Shown piece after piece: positions 19,401-26,652 of a DNA stretch of 64,000 nucleotides. The stretch is taken from contig JAKSNJ010000002.1 in the NCBI GenBank assembly GCA_024399965.1, positions 62,001 through 126,000 of the forward strand. The letters are read 5' to 3'. Position numbers and translations under genes: made by a program. Under the pieces are notes generated by a model, which did not search any database, had not been told where the DNA came from, and saw only the letters and a list, made by a program, of their open reading frames with translations. The stretch comes from Paludibacteraceae bacterium (lineage in GTDB: Bacteria; Bacteroidota; Bacteroidia; Bacteroidales; Paludibacteraceae). The number at the start of each line of letters is the position of its first letter. Within the stretch, counting starts at the first letter, position 1.

Positions 19401-22400
19401 TGCCATTATAATCGACATCTTCTTCGCCCAATTTGGAATCACCATCATAATACGACACCTTATATTTATTTAGCGTGCGTGTGAAAGTGGCAGTAGCCGT
19501 AATGTCTTTGGTAACTGTTTCTAGACTTTCTGTCCAAGACCAGTTAGCAAATCCGTAGGAGTATTGGGCAGTATTCTCTTTTGGAGTGGCAGTAACATCA
19601 GTAGTTCCAATATGCAAAATCTTATTGTCAGTTTCGTCAATATAAATGTTTGTGCCATCCGCTACAGAAACGCTGCTTTCGTTAACTGTACCCCAATCTT
19701 CGTTCTTTTCGATTGTGACGGTGTGAGTGGGAACAGGGATAGTAACAGTTAAGGTGCAGGTAATAGATTTCTCAACGAAGCAACCAACTTCTGCAACTTT
19801 AGCAGTCAAAATGGCTTGTCCGTTACCTTTGATAGTAACTGTTCCGTCCGTTCCAATGGTAGCGACACTTTCTGATTTGCTACTATAGGAGACTGTTCCG
19901 ATAGAGGACGCAGTAGCAGCCATTAAGAAAGTTTCATCTGCTTTAAGGTCAGTTTTGCTAATGCTGCCGCCATTAATTGTATTATCGTTCCAAGTCAAAG
20001 TAGGAGTTTGCTTTTCTCCGCCAGTACTACTAGAAGAAGATTTATATGTAATACTCAAATCGTCAATTGCAACAATTTTGCCACTAGATGTACCTGTATT
20101 TTCTCCCCTGATTTTTAAATATATATCTTTTTTATTTGATACATCCGTACATGTTACTGCAATATCTGTCCATTGATTAGCTGTACTTGTAATATCTCCC
20201 CCAAATTGAGTCCAATTGGTTTTATCTGTGGAATAATAAACCTTCGTTGCCGTTTTCCCTTTGTCGTTGTCATATTGTTTGTATGATATAGCAGAAATAT
20301 CGTTGAATGTAAAGTCGCTTACCATTTCCCAATAATCAGGATTTTGAGATCCAATGGCAGAACCGTACAAACTATATGAACCAGATGCTACTTGTGTATT
20401 AGCAATAGCAACTGTGGCACCTTTTGTTCCGCTTGCAGAACCAGTATTAATCGAAACAGATACAGTCCATTGTTTGCCTGTTTTTCCTCCGCTAAAAGTC
20501 GGAGATTCTGTTAATTGTGTACTATTAGATGAAATTGATGTTGCACTCCAACCATCAGCGCTCTCAAAACCACATGTATAGGTTGTCTCTTCTCCGATTT
20601 CGCCACCAGAGCAGGACCCGAGGGTGATATTTTGGGTCTCATCGCTAGCACTATAGGTAGAAGTGGCATCGGCATGGAAATGCAAAGAAGGTGCGTTGGT
20701 TTCATTAGCATCAATCGTCATTGTGGCAGTAATGGTGCTACCACTAACTACTTGGTCTTCCAAAGTGGCTTTAGAAGCGGTCAAATTACCTACTGCTAAT
20801 GTTGCATCGGAATTGGTGGAAACGCTGATAGTGTATTTACCACCCGGGTAAACGGTAGCAGGATTGTTAGTGCCCCAAGTAACGGTTGGAGTAATTAAAT
20901 TTTGTTGCCAGTGGGCATAGAGAGTGCAATCATTGTCTTTAATCCATTTGCCATTGGCATCGGTATAATTAGGAACAGAAACTACCAATGTGCCATCGGC
21001 ATTGATAACCTTTGTGTCATTTTCTGTGTAGTAACCAACAAGGGTATAAGTTTCGCTGTTTGTGGCGTGCGATACATCGGTTAAACTACTACTATTGTAT
21101 GTGGCAGTAGCAGAGCCATCAGCAGAGCCGCCATTCTTTTTGAAAGTGATAGTGTAGGTTTTGGCAGTCCACTGGGCAGTATGGGTGGCAGCGTTTGCTG
21201 GCATAGTAGCAGGAACCTCAGGATTCCAACCAGTAAAGGTGTAGCCGGTCTTCTCTACTGTAGGAGCAGTAAGAGATGCACCAAACTTAACAGAGCCAGC
21301 GGCTGTGCCAGCAATCTTGATAGAACCACCATCTAAATTCCATGTAAGCGTGTAGGACTCACGCTCATAATTATAGGTGACAACGGTAGTGCCATTGGCA
21401 GCGATAGTAAGAGTTTGCGTGCTGGGTGCAGTGAAACCTGTATAAGATTTAGTGTTAGGTGTAACACTTGCATCTGTTGTGCCAGTCAAATCTTCGGTTT
21501 CAGTAGGTTCACTTGGATATGTGTCATCCAGTTTTTGTTGGTAGTGCTTAACTGTGTAAGAGGTGTTGGTGTTAGGTGCCCATTGGGCGGTGAGGGCGTA
21601 GTTCTTTTGAATGTTGGAGATAGTGGCTTCGTCGTTATATTCATTGTCATCAGCGTCTTTCCATTTGCTGAATGTGTAGCCGGTTTTGGTATAGGCATTG
21701 GCAGCCAAAGGAACGCTTGAGCCGGGGCAAATGCCCGTTACATTTGTCATTTCACCATCCGTACTGCCGTTGCCGTTGAAGGTAATGGAATAAGTGGCAA
21801 ACGACATCCAAGCAGGATTGTTGTAATAGGTTTTGTCCAAATATTTACCACTGCAATTCGATGTACTAATAGCTGTCCATTGATTAGTGCCATCACCTTT
21901 CCAAATAACATTACTGAATACAGAACCGACAGGTGCATAGTAATACGTCTTATTGCAAATGGTGGCAGTAGAAGTGACTTCAGGTGCACCATTCCAATCT
22001 GTTAAACGATAATCATCACCTGTGTACCAATACAAATAGACATTTTTCCACTCACTTGGTTTTTCAAAATAAGCATAACCAGCAGCAGGGTGTTCGACTT
22101 CCGGATAAGTTGTATTAATCTTCACATAGGGGCTATTTTCATGAGAGTGGGTTATATCAATATTAAATTTATAATCTCCTTCCGGTCCAGTAAACAAACG
22201 AATCTTGGCGTTTTCAGTTCCACAATCTTTGCTATCTCCTGATTTAATAATGTAGTTACCATTACCACTACCATACCATTTTCCATCATTATCCGTTACT
22301 TTAAAATCAAACCAACTATTGGCATTTAGATGGATGGTAGCAACACCTGTTTTTTCATCAGTCCATTGAATGGCATATTCAGTATCACCACTTGTGCTTT

Positions 22401-24237
22401 CATTATAAGCACCATTTAGTGTAAAGATGTAAATCTGATAACCAGCACTCTCGGTAACACATTCATTTCCAGTAGAAACTTTGCATCGGTAAGAACCACC
22501 ATTGTGAGATGTACAATTACTAATCACTAAATTGGTAGTTTGTGTACCAGATATTCCTTCATCAGTTTTATCAGTTATATCGGTCCAACTGGATCCTATG
22601 TATTTCTGCCATTGATAAGAATAAGTGCCACTTCCGCCAGTTGCTGTAGCGGTCAGTTTGATTGTTTCCCCTATCGAATAGCGGTAACCATAGTTGCCGT
22701 CTTCCGATGTTGGGCCAACAGACACCGAGGTAGGAGCGGTGCAAGAAGAAGATGCTTTCCACTGAGCGGTGAATGTAACATCAGTTGACACTGAATATGA
22801 AGCACTTGCATTATAAATTTTACTATCTGCACTGCACTCCCAACCGGTAAAGTCGTACCCCGATTGAGACGGAGCAGCCGGTAATGTAATACTTCCAGAA
22901 GCTGATATAGGCGAGGTTGGACAACCAGTTGTGCCACCATTGCAATTATAGGTGACGGTGTGGGTGGAGGGGGCAGCAGGAGTAATATCGTAAACGTTAA
23001 TATAATCCAATCTGAACTCGTGTTTTTTGCCAAATGGTGAGCCAATATAGAGATTTTGAATGGTAGAGCCACTTACACCTGCTTTAGTTTGGTCAATTCC
23101 ATCACAAAATAGTACTGCGGAACTACTTTCTCCTACCCACAAATCCCAAGTCTTTGGAGCTAAAGTTTGACTTCCTCCCTTAGGATCTGTGTATGTTAAA
23201 TTTTCTGTAGTATTATTTACAAACCATGTTAGTACAGACCATGACGAATTAGTAAGATTGGTGGAAGATATTTTAGTATTGCCATTTGATGTAACATACT
23301 TGCTAATTGATACAGCACTATTCGAAGGGAGAGAAAAGCCTGCCATAACATTGGTAACCGTAGGACATGAATTCGTTAATCCATCGCTGAATCCAGAGCC
23401 AAGCGCAAATTCAACACCTGTATTGGAGCCCGAAGATATATAATTGAAATACAGCTTCATCTCAACTTTTACTGCTTGAGGTGCCGTTGATGCAAAATCA
23501 GATGTTTTAACAATAGACCAATAACAGGAGTTATTATTGGCATACGCACCAAAAAGTCCGGAATAACTAGCAGAATTTCCACCAGTGGTAGAATTTTGAC
23601 CTATGCCAAAGTTAGTGTTTGCATTACACGTTATTGATGTGAATTGACTAGCCGCAGTTGTACCCACAATGTTGTTATTACCACTACTTTGTGTGTAAGC
23701 ACGGGCTGTGTTTGCCGCATATGATACTTCCGTTGCAGAATTAAAATCTTGTGAAAACAGCAATGTTGGAGTACTTGCGCTTGCTCCCCACATCTGACCT
23801 ATGCCGAGAAGGAGGACACAAAGGAGCGTAGCGATGCGGTGGAAGACCCCCTTAGTCCCCCTTCGGATGGGGAGACCGCTACGGTTGACGGTTGACAATG
23901 CACAATGCACGGGTGCTGCAGAGTGGCTCGATGTATAATTCGACCGTCGGTCGACCGTCGGCAAAACCACGGTGCAAGCAGGGACACCCTCTCGGTCCCC
24001 CTTCAGAGGGGGAAGGACAGTGGATGATGCATAGTGCATGGTAGCTTTCGCCGTCGGTTCGCCGTCGGCAAAAACAGGGACACCCCCCGCCCCCCTCAGT
24101 AAGGGGGAGTGGAATCGGTGAATCGATGAAGTAACTAAAGAATGCGCATTAAAAATAAGGTTCGCGCGCGAAGAGGCGGTTTGATACCCCCCCCGTGTCT
24201 TCGCGGTTAGCAAAGACCCAAAAAGTGTGTGTGTCAT
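16435..24237 (-). CDS. 2600-aa surface adhesin with InlB and BIg_2 repeats
   Basis: The signal peptide-like stretch lies unusually deep, at about 131-152 (RIATLLCVLLLGIGQMWGAS). The first 130 residues are translated from dispersed DNA repeats (SPLLRGAGGV, PPLKGDREGV, PIRRGTKGV, PVHCALSTVN). The mature protein has a lectin-like N-terminal part, about seven InlB B-type repeats (SGYDFTGWECSADSKIY; KTGYTFTGWNPEVPATM; QGYTFNGWYSDAALQN), Ig and BIg_2 domains (VTWSSDKEGVATVEDGVVTA), and a final 250 aa ending in the tail KFIENERLMIRYNGQLYDGT. The only in-frame ATGs before the signal peptide are at 24237 and codon 67; the promoter at 24296 supports 24237. A run of eight G near codon 15 would make expression prone to on/off switching. 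Cell attachment or glycan binding is inferred. Confidence 0.7.
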   Translation of the reverse strand: MTHTLFGSLLTAKTRGGYQTASSRANLIFNAHSLVTSSIHRFHSPLLRGAGGVPVFADGEPTAKATMHYASSTVLPPLKGDREGVPACTVVLPTVDRRSNYTSSHSAAPVHCALSTVNRSGLPIRRGTKGVFHRIATLLCVLLLGIGQMWGASASTPTLLFSQDFNSATEVSYAANTARAYTQSSGNNNIVGTTAASQFTSITCNANTNFGIGQNSTTGGNSASYSGLFGAYANNNSCYWSIVKTSDFASTAPQAVKVEMKLYFNYISSGSNTGVEFALGSGFSDGLTNSCPTVTNVMAGFSLPSNSAVSISKYVTSNGNTKISSTNLTNSSWSVLTWFVNNTTENLTYTDPKGGSQTLAPKTWDLWVGESSSAVLFCDGIDQTKAGVSGSTIQNLYIGSPFGKKHEFRLDYINVYDITPAAPSTHTVTYNCNGGTTGCPTSPISASGSITLPAAPSQSGYDFTGWECSADSKIYNASASYSVSTDVTFTAQWKASSSCTAPTSVSVGPTSEDGNYGYRYSIGETIKLTATATGGSGTYSYQWQKYIGSSWTDITDKTDEGISGTQTTNLVISNCTSHNGGSYRCKVSTGNECVTESAGYQIYIFTLNGAYNESTSGDTEYAIQWTDEKTGVATIHLNANSWFDFKVTDNDGKWYGSGNGNYIIKSGDSKDCGTENAKIRLFTGPEGDYKFNIDITHSHENSPYVKINTTYPEVEHPAAGYAYFEKPSEWKNVYLYWYTGDDYRLTDWNGAPEVTSTATICNKTYYYAPVGSVFSNVIWKGDGTNQWTAISTSNCSGKYLDKTYYNNPAWMSFATYSITFNGNGSTDGEMTNVTGICPGSSVPLAANAYTKTGYTFSKWKDADDNEYNDEATISNIQKNYALTAQWAPNTNTSYTVKHYQQKLDDTYPSEPTETEDLTGTTDASVTPNTKSYTGFTAPSTQTLTIAANGTTVVTYNYERESYTLTWNLDGGSIKIAGTAAGSVKFGASLTAPTVEKTGYTFTGWNPEVPATMPANAATHTAQWTAKTYTITFKKNGGSADGSATATYNSSSLTDVSHATNSETYTLVGYYTENDTKVINADGTLVVSVPNYTDANGKWIKDNDCTLYAHWQQNLITPTVTWGTNNPATVYPGGKYTISVSTNSDATLAVGNLTASKATLEDQVVSGSTITATMTIDANETNAPSLHFHADATSTYSASDETQNITLGSCSGGEIGEETTYTCGFESADGWSATSISSNSTQLTESPTFSGGKTGKQWTVSVSINTGSASGTKGATVAIANTQVASGSYSLYGSAIGSQNPDYWEMVSDFTFNDISAISYKQYDNDKGKTATKVYYSTDKTNWTQFGGDITSTANQWTDIAVTCTDVSNKKDIYLKIRGENTGTSSGKIVAIDDLSITYKSSSSSTGGEKQTPTLTWNDNTINGGSISKTDLKADETFLMAATASSIGTVSYSSKSESVATIGTDGTVTIKGNGQAILTAKVAEVGCFVEKSITCTLTVTIPVPTHTVTIEKNEDWGTVNESSVSVADGTNIYIDETDNKILHIGTTDVTATPKENTAQYSYGFANWSWTESLETVTKDITATATFTRTLNKYKVSYYDGDSKLGEEDVDYNGNPADYASYQTKQGYTFNGWYSDAALQNSVTIASEVITSAKSYYGKWTATTVSVTGVTLNKSELSLTVGNTETLTATIAPENATNKNVTWSSDKEGVATVEDGVVTAVAAGTATITVTTEDGSKTATCTVIVTSAGKQYATSVDFAAIAKEVKIDKTSTVAVSSVLNDNHYNISSTSKAEWDYQTSDNTGEKKADRGLKIKEASVTIDFWVQANKNVTMTFGTLAGTANGTISISTNGCSDSDYQDFTGAATASYGDPVSKIVETTEETHFCIKTKSSSWNIIKAITIEDATPTCTAPDLAYTTTSIEKQVGDASFTNSLTNEHGVSVTYTSSDTQVATVATDGTITLGTKVGSTTIKATSAAQTISEVDYCADEASYTINLAAAPVPTYAITLNPHGGTISESDWTLSDDGNYIKSGIPSGTEVTLPTRNRDDYDFVKWTNNIGGEEVTSVTVTGDLTLHANWHETCQGGGSGGEYATATMKGLSEATYTGCSVEINNTNATHTIGTDCYVTFKGTLQSSKNYVKLTLNNERTFAAGDVVTIVYSQTQNGDNNQICVGSDDGDDQYEHPFEVAAQNTSKTGIYTIIENDGICGTSIIKVGRYGGSNGSFHSISISSGSSSGGGTCHYVTYHANAEDATGYTADETAYHDGEDTKTVTIKPCGYTREGYIFAGWATSSEGAVVYTAGATHTFTFDEDEDDLDLYAQWNKGFEVQANETISLTDPVDVLIIHQGGQVTGDVTVNERIEYIRPTVGKYSAINQWYTFSVPFAPTDVTIYDETDKKAYPIDAVWEKGSTLQAGYYYLKTLFAQTVAKDVVASWKYITSAKPEKDKPYIIYFSNEHGFGNYFETNTQVSFIAEAKNNNSIEIDNDATPDVKNIDGFQLVANPTLHNIEVQNVYVLNPATHQFELEENAIIPPFECFIQATKEYTAANAIIRFIPEGSFIYTDWKGAGATQSDKPCKFIENERLMIRYNGQLYDGTGAMLNRVK
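23843..23876. repeat. CCCCCTT-type dispersed repeat, copy 3
   Basis: The core CCCCCTTCGGATGGGG forms a C/G-rich inverted repeat. It is translated in the adhesin as PIRRGTKGV. Elements of this kind are normally intergenic in Bacteroidetes. Confidence 0.6.
23881..23908. repeat. Heptamer array inside the adhesin 5' coding region
   Basis: Four exact 7-bp units: ACGGTTG twice, then ACAATGC twice. The same units occur in the same order at 27915 and 33377. On the gene strand the array is open in all three frames and is read as VHCALSTVN. Confidence 0.8.
23940..23961. repeat. 11-bp direct repeat
   Basis: Two exact copies of TCGACCGTCGG in tandem, translated in the adhesin as TVDRRS. Confidence 0.75.
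23980..24015. repeat. CCCCCTT-type dispersed repeat, copy 2
   Basis: CAGGGACACC leader followed by a CCCCCT/AGGGGG inverted repeat, translated as PPLKGDREGV. The leader is shared with copy 1. Confidence 0.6.
24026..24068. repeat. Heptamer pair and 11-bp direct repeat
   Basis: GATGCAT and AGTGCAT are adjacent 7-mers at 24026-24039. TTCGCCGTCGG is present twice in tandem at 24047-24068. All lie in the adhesin reading frame ahead of its signal peptide. Confidence 0.6.
24074..24112. repeat. CCCCCTT-type dispersed repeat, copy 1
   Basis: CAGGGACACC leader, two C6 runs and a CCCCCT/AGGGGG stem, translated as SPLLRGAGGV. Confidence 0.6.
24187..24194 (-). promoter_or_regulatory. G8 homopolymer tract, candidate phase-variation switch
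   Basis: Eight consecutive G on the coding strand at codons 15-17 of the 2600-aa adhesin (CGG GGG GGG). Slippage by one base would shift the frame before the signal peptide. This is the usual position for contingency tracts in surface-protein genes; variation itself is not shown by one sequence. Confidence 0.55.
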
Positions 24238-24295
24238 GTTGGTGTGTGTGTTATGTTATTAAGCTAATTATTTGCTAATAACTCAATTTGGACTG

Positions 24296-24327
24296 CAAAG
24301 GTACAACAAATTTTTGATGTGGGCAAA
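24296..24327 (-). promoter_or_regulatory. Promoter of the 2600-aa adhesin operon
   Basis: Minus-strand TACCTTTG at 24296-24303 and TTTG at 24324-24327, spacer 20 nt. Predicted leader about 50 nt to the ATG at 24237. Confidence 0.75.
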
Positions 24328-24726
24328 TATTTTTTTATGTTATAAAACATATTTTCGTCGGAGCAAACCTCGTTTAAATGTTCGGTTGATGGTTGAAATG
24401 TATGGAGTTGATTAACGGTGGCTGCGCCACAAGACCGGTACAAGAGTGTGTGGTGCACTCCACTGAGGGTAAACAAATATATCAAATATAGCTCTTATCA
24501 TCCGTACGACTATCGTCTTTTGTGCTTTAGTTACTACACATCCTTTTGTAAGCAAGCTTCCATCGGATGCATAGCACCCAAATCACACCACACAAAAGGT
24601 GGTCACGGCTGATAATCGCCAAATATAACAAATATAATTTTTATTATCATTTAGGTGCACACACTCTTTTACAAGAATTTCGGCGCTACGCGCAAAATCG
24701 ACCGTAAAGCGGTAAATTAGCCAATT

Positions 24727-24747
24727 ATCAACTATCAACTATCAACT
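24727..24747. repeat. Heptamer array ATCAACT x3
   Basis: Three exact tandem copies of ATCAACT between the second ATPase gene and the adhesin promoter. Confidence 0.8.
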
Positions 24748-24785
24748 AGACAAAGGGAGAGTGAGAGTGAGGGAAAGGGAGGGGA

Positions 24786-25979
24786 TTAGAATAGATTTGC
24801 AGGATTGAGGGTCATAAATAAATCCAAAGGCATACCTCCTGTACCAACTACCAATGTCTGAGCTTTCGGAAAACGTTTGGCAAATGCTCGCAAACCATTG
24901 CCTGCACTGCGATGACCACTCTTAACCTCTATACCAAGCACTTTGTCACCATTCGTTATCACAAAATCTATCTCATCATTACGCTCACGCCAATACATGA
25001 CGCGATAATCTTCCTCCACAGCATAATTGATTAAGTGTGCCCCAACAGCACTTTCTACTCGCCTTCCCCAATGCGTAGAATCCATATAAGTGGCCTCAAA
25101 AGAAGATAAATGATAGCCCGTTTGTAACGCAGCATTAAACACCTGAAACTTGGGAATAGATTGGTACTGACGCGCCACATCAGGAGCATACATGTGCAGA
25201 CCGGTTATCAATTCTGCTTCGCCTAAAACCTGTATGTAATTAGCAACTGTACTTGTATTACCTGCGTCTTGCAATTGCCCAACAATCTTATTCAATGCCA
25301 ACAACTCTCCACTATGGTTGGCACTCATGTCAAATACCTGACGCAATAAGGCAGGTTTCAAAATTCGCTTGGTCATCAATACATCTTTTTCTATAGCAGG
25401 ATTGATGATAGACTGGCGAATATAGTGCCTCCAACGTTTTTCATCCTTCATCAGTTCGACAGCCCCCGGGTAACTGCCAAAATAAATAAACTGCTCAAGC
25501 GATATATCAAACGCATTCCGCATCTCCGAAAAATCCCAATGAGGCACATGTATCAGCTCAAAACGTCCAGCCAAACTCTCATTCAGCCCATCTTTCAACA
25601 ACAAACGACTGCTACCCAATAATACCAACTTGATGTTGCGTTTGTCTCGTGTGTCTGCGTCCCATTCCCGTTTGACAACATCACTCCACCTATTCAGCAA
25701 TTGCACCTCATCTATGATTAGAATATGTTCCGTTTGGTGCTGTAAGTCCATTGTTTTGCGCACCACATTCCATTGATCACCAATCCATTCTGCATTATCA
25801 GGTAGCACTCCATCGGCAGATATGCTGGTGTGAGGAACTGTCAATTGTGTGATCAATTGACCAATTATTGTCGTCTTCCCAACCTGTCTCGGACCTGCGA
25901 TTACCTGAATAAATCTCCGTGGTTCTGCCAATCTGGTACGCAATACATTTACCTGTTTTCGTTCAATCATAATTCTCAA
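24786..25979 (-). CDS. AAA ATPase with DUF4143 domain, second copy
   Basis: A 397-aa AAA_14/DUF4143 protein. Walker A is GPRQVGKTT near residue 30, Walker B LIIDEVQLL, and LLGSSRLLL follows. The C-terminal part has EIDFVITNGD and GIEVKSG, the PD-(D/E)XK-like signature. It is related to but clearly distinct from the gene at 14190-15527. The start at 25979 (MRIMIERKQ) or the ATG three codons later both fit the promoter at 26044. Function unknown; not evidently tied to the adhesins on either side. Confidence 0.85.
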   Translation of the reverse strand: MRIMIERKQVNVLRTRLAEPRRFIQVIAGPRQVGKTTIIGQLITQLTVPHTSISADGVLPDNAEWIGDQWNVVRKTMDLQHQTEHILIIDEVQLLNRWSDVVKREWDADTRDKRNIKLVLLGSSRLLLKDGLNESLAGRFELIHVPHWDFSEMRNAFDISLEQFIYFGSYPGAVELMKDEKRWRHYIRQSIINPAIEKDVLMTKRILKPALLRQVFDMSANHSGELLALNKIVGQLQDAGNTSTVANYIQVLGEAELITGLHMYAPDVARQYQSIPKFQVFNAALQTGYHLSSFEATYMDSTHWGRRVESAVGAHLINYAVEEDYRVMYWRERNDEIDFVITNGDKVLGIEVKSGHRSAGNGLRAFAKRFPKAQTLVVGTGGMPLDLFMTLNPANLF

Positions 25980-26043
25980 AGTAATATAACATAATTCTCA
26001 AAGTATGGTTACAAAATTCGCAATCTATCTACTTTTCAGCTTG

Positions 26044-26075
26044 CAAAATTACATAAAAAAAATGACATACGCAAA
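26044..26075 (-). promoter_or_regulatory. Promoter of the second DUF4143 ATPase gene
   Basis: Minus-strand TAATTTTG at 26044-26051 and TTTG at 26072-26075, spacer 20 nt. Confidence 0.65.
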
Positions 26076-26106
26076 CTTTTTGGATGATTTTTAAAAAAAG
26101 GGGGGA

Positions 26107-26652
26107 TTAGAGTTGGCCGGATTCGACGAGGGTGATGACACGCTCGACGATACGGTCCTTGTCGGCACCGTCATAACCCTCCTTCAAATCGTTCTTAAAC
26201 AACTTGGCCACAAACTGCCAAAAATCTGCTGACGCCTTGCCCCGATACTGACGAATCAACTCATAACTCGTGCGCTCCGACTCACGGTCCATCAACTTCA
26301 TCAACATCTGACCCTGTGACGCCGTCATATTACGAAAGTCCTTTTCGTACTTCTTAAACAACTTCTTCTCAAACTGCTTCCACCACCGCTTGCGCTCCTT
26401 CTTGTCCGTAATCTGCAGCAACTGGGCATCGGCATACGCCATGTCCTTGCTAATCAGACGTGCATACGGGAGGCACTTCTTGACATCACGCACCGTCTTC
26501 CAATAAAAACGCTCCTGACGGCGGTTCTTAAAGGTGAGTTTGGGATAGACATAGACCTCGTGCAAGTACATGTGATAGCAGGTGTCCTGTCCCTCAACCG
26601 ACATCGCCATTGGCACCATGTCCAGTAATATGCAGAGCAGGAGAGTAATCAT
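26107..26652 (-). CDS. DUF4294 family protein
   Basis: A 181-aa exported protein of the Bacteroidetes DUF4294 type: basic, helical, with the conserved run KCLPYARLISKDMAYADAQL followed by KKERKRWWKQFEKKLFKKYE and MTASQGQMLMKLMDRESE. The start is set at 26652 because its ATG overlaps the TGA of the DUF5686 gene (TGATG), which implies coupled translation; the residues before it are part of the upstream gene. A signal peptide (MITLLLCILLDMVPMAMS) begins there. It is the last gene of the rbfA-led operon. Its function is not known to me. Confidence 0.75.
   Translation of the reverse strand: MITLLLCILLDMVPMAMSVEGQDTCYHMYLHEVYVYPKLTFKNRRQERFYWKTVRDVKKCLPYARLISKDMAYADAQLLQITDKKERKRWWKQFEKKLFKKYEKDFRNMTASQGQMLMKLMDRESERTSYELIRQYRGKASADFWQFVAKLFKNDLKEGYDGADKDRIVERVITLVESGQL

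Larger units (their letters stand above)
24238..24785. other. 548-bp gap with promoter, inverted repeat and heptamers
   Basis: It contains the adhesin promoter (24296-24327). A spaced imperfect inverted repeat (AGAGTGTGTGGTGCAC near 24443 and GTGCACACACTCT near 24655) encloses about 200 bp with no convincing gene. Three ATCAACT heptamers lie at 24727-24747, followed by a purine-rich stretch. The 64-aa open frame at 24418-24612 has no coding signature. The enclosed segment could be a decayed small mobile element. Confidence 0.45.

Noticed and set aside
23799..23987. A 62-aa frame within the adhesin 5' region containing PCIVHCQPSTV
   Set aside because: It is the alternative-frame translation of the same heptamer repeat; the repeat is open in all frames on this strand.
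23843..24112. Insertion sequence remnants
   Set aside because: The elements are short dispersed repeats without transposase sequence or target-site duplications.
24418..24612. A 64-aa plus-strand frame before the adhesin
   Set aside because: It overlaps one arm of an inverted repeat, has no promoter or family resemblance.
24661..24720. Possible tRNA gene from short stems (ACCG/CGGT, GCGC)
   Set aside because: No T-loop, acceptor stem or anticodon arrangement can be formed.
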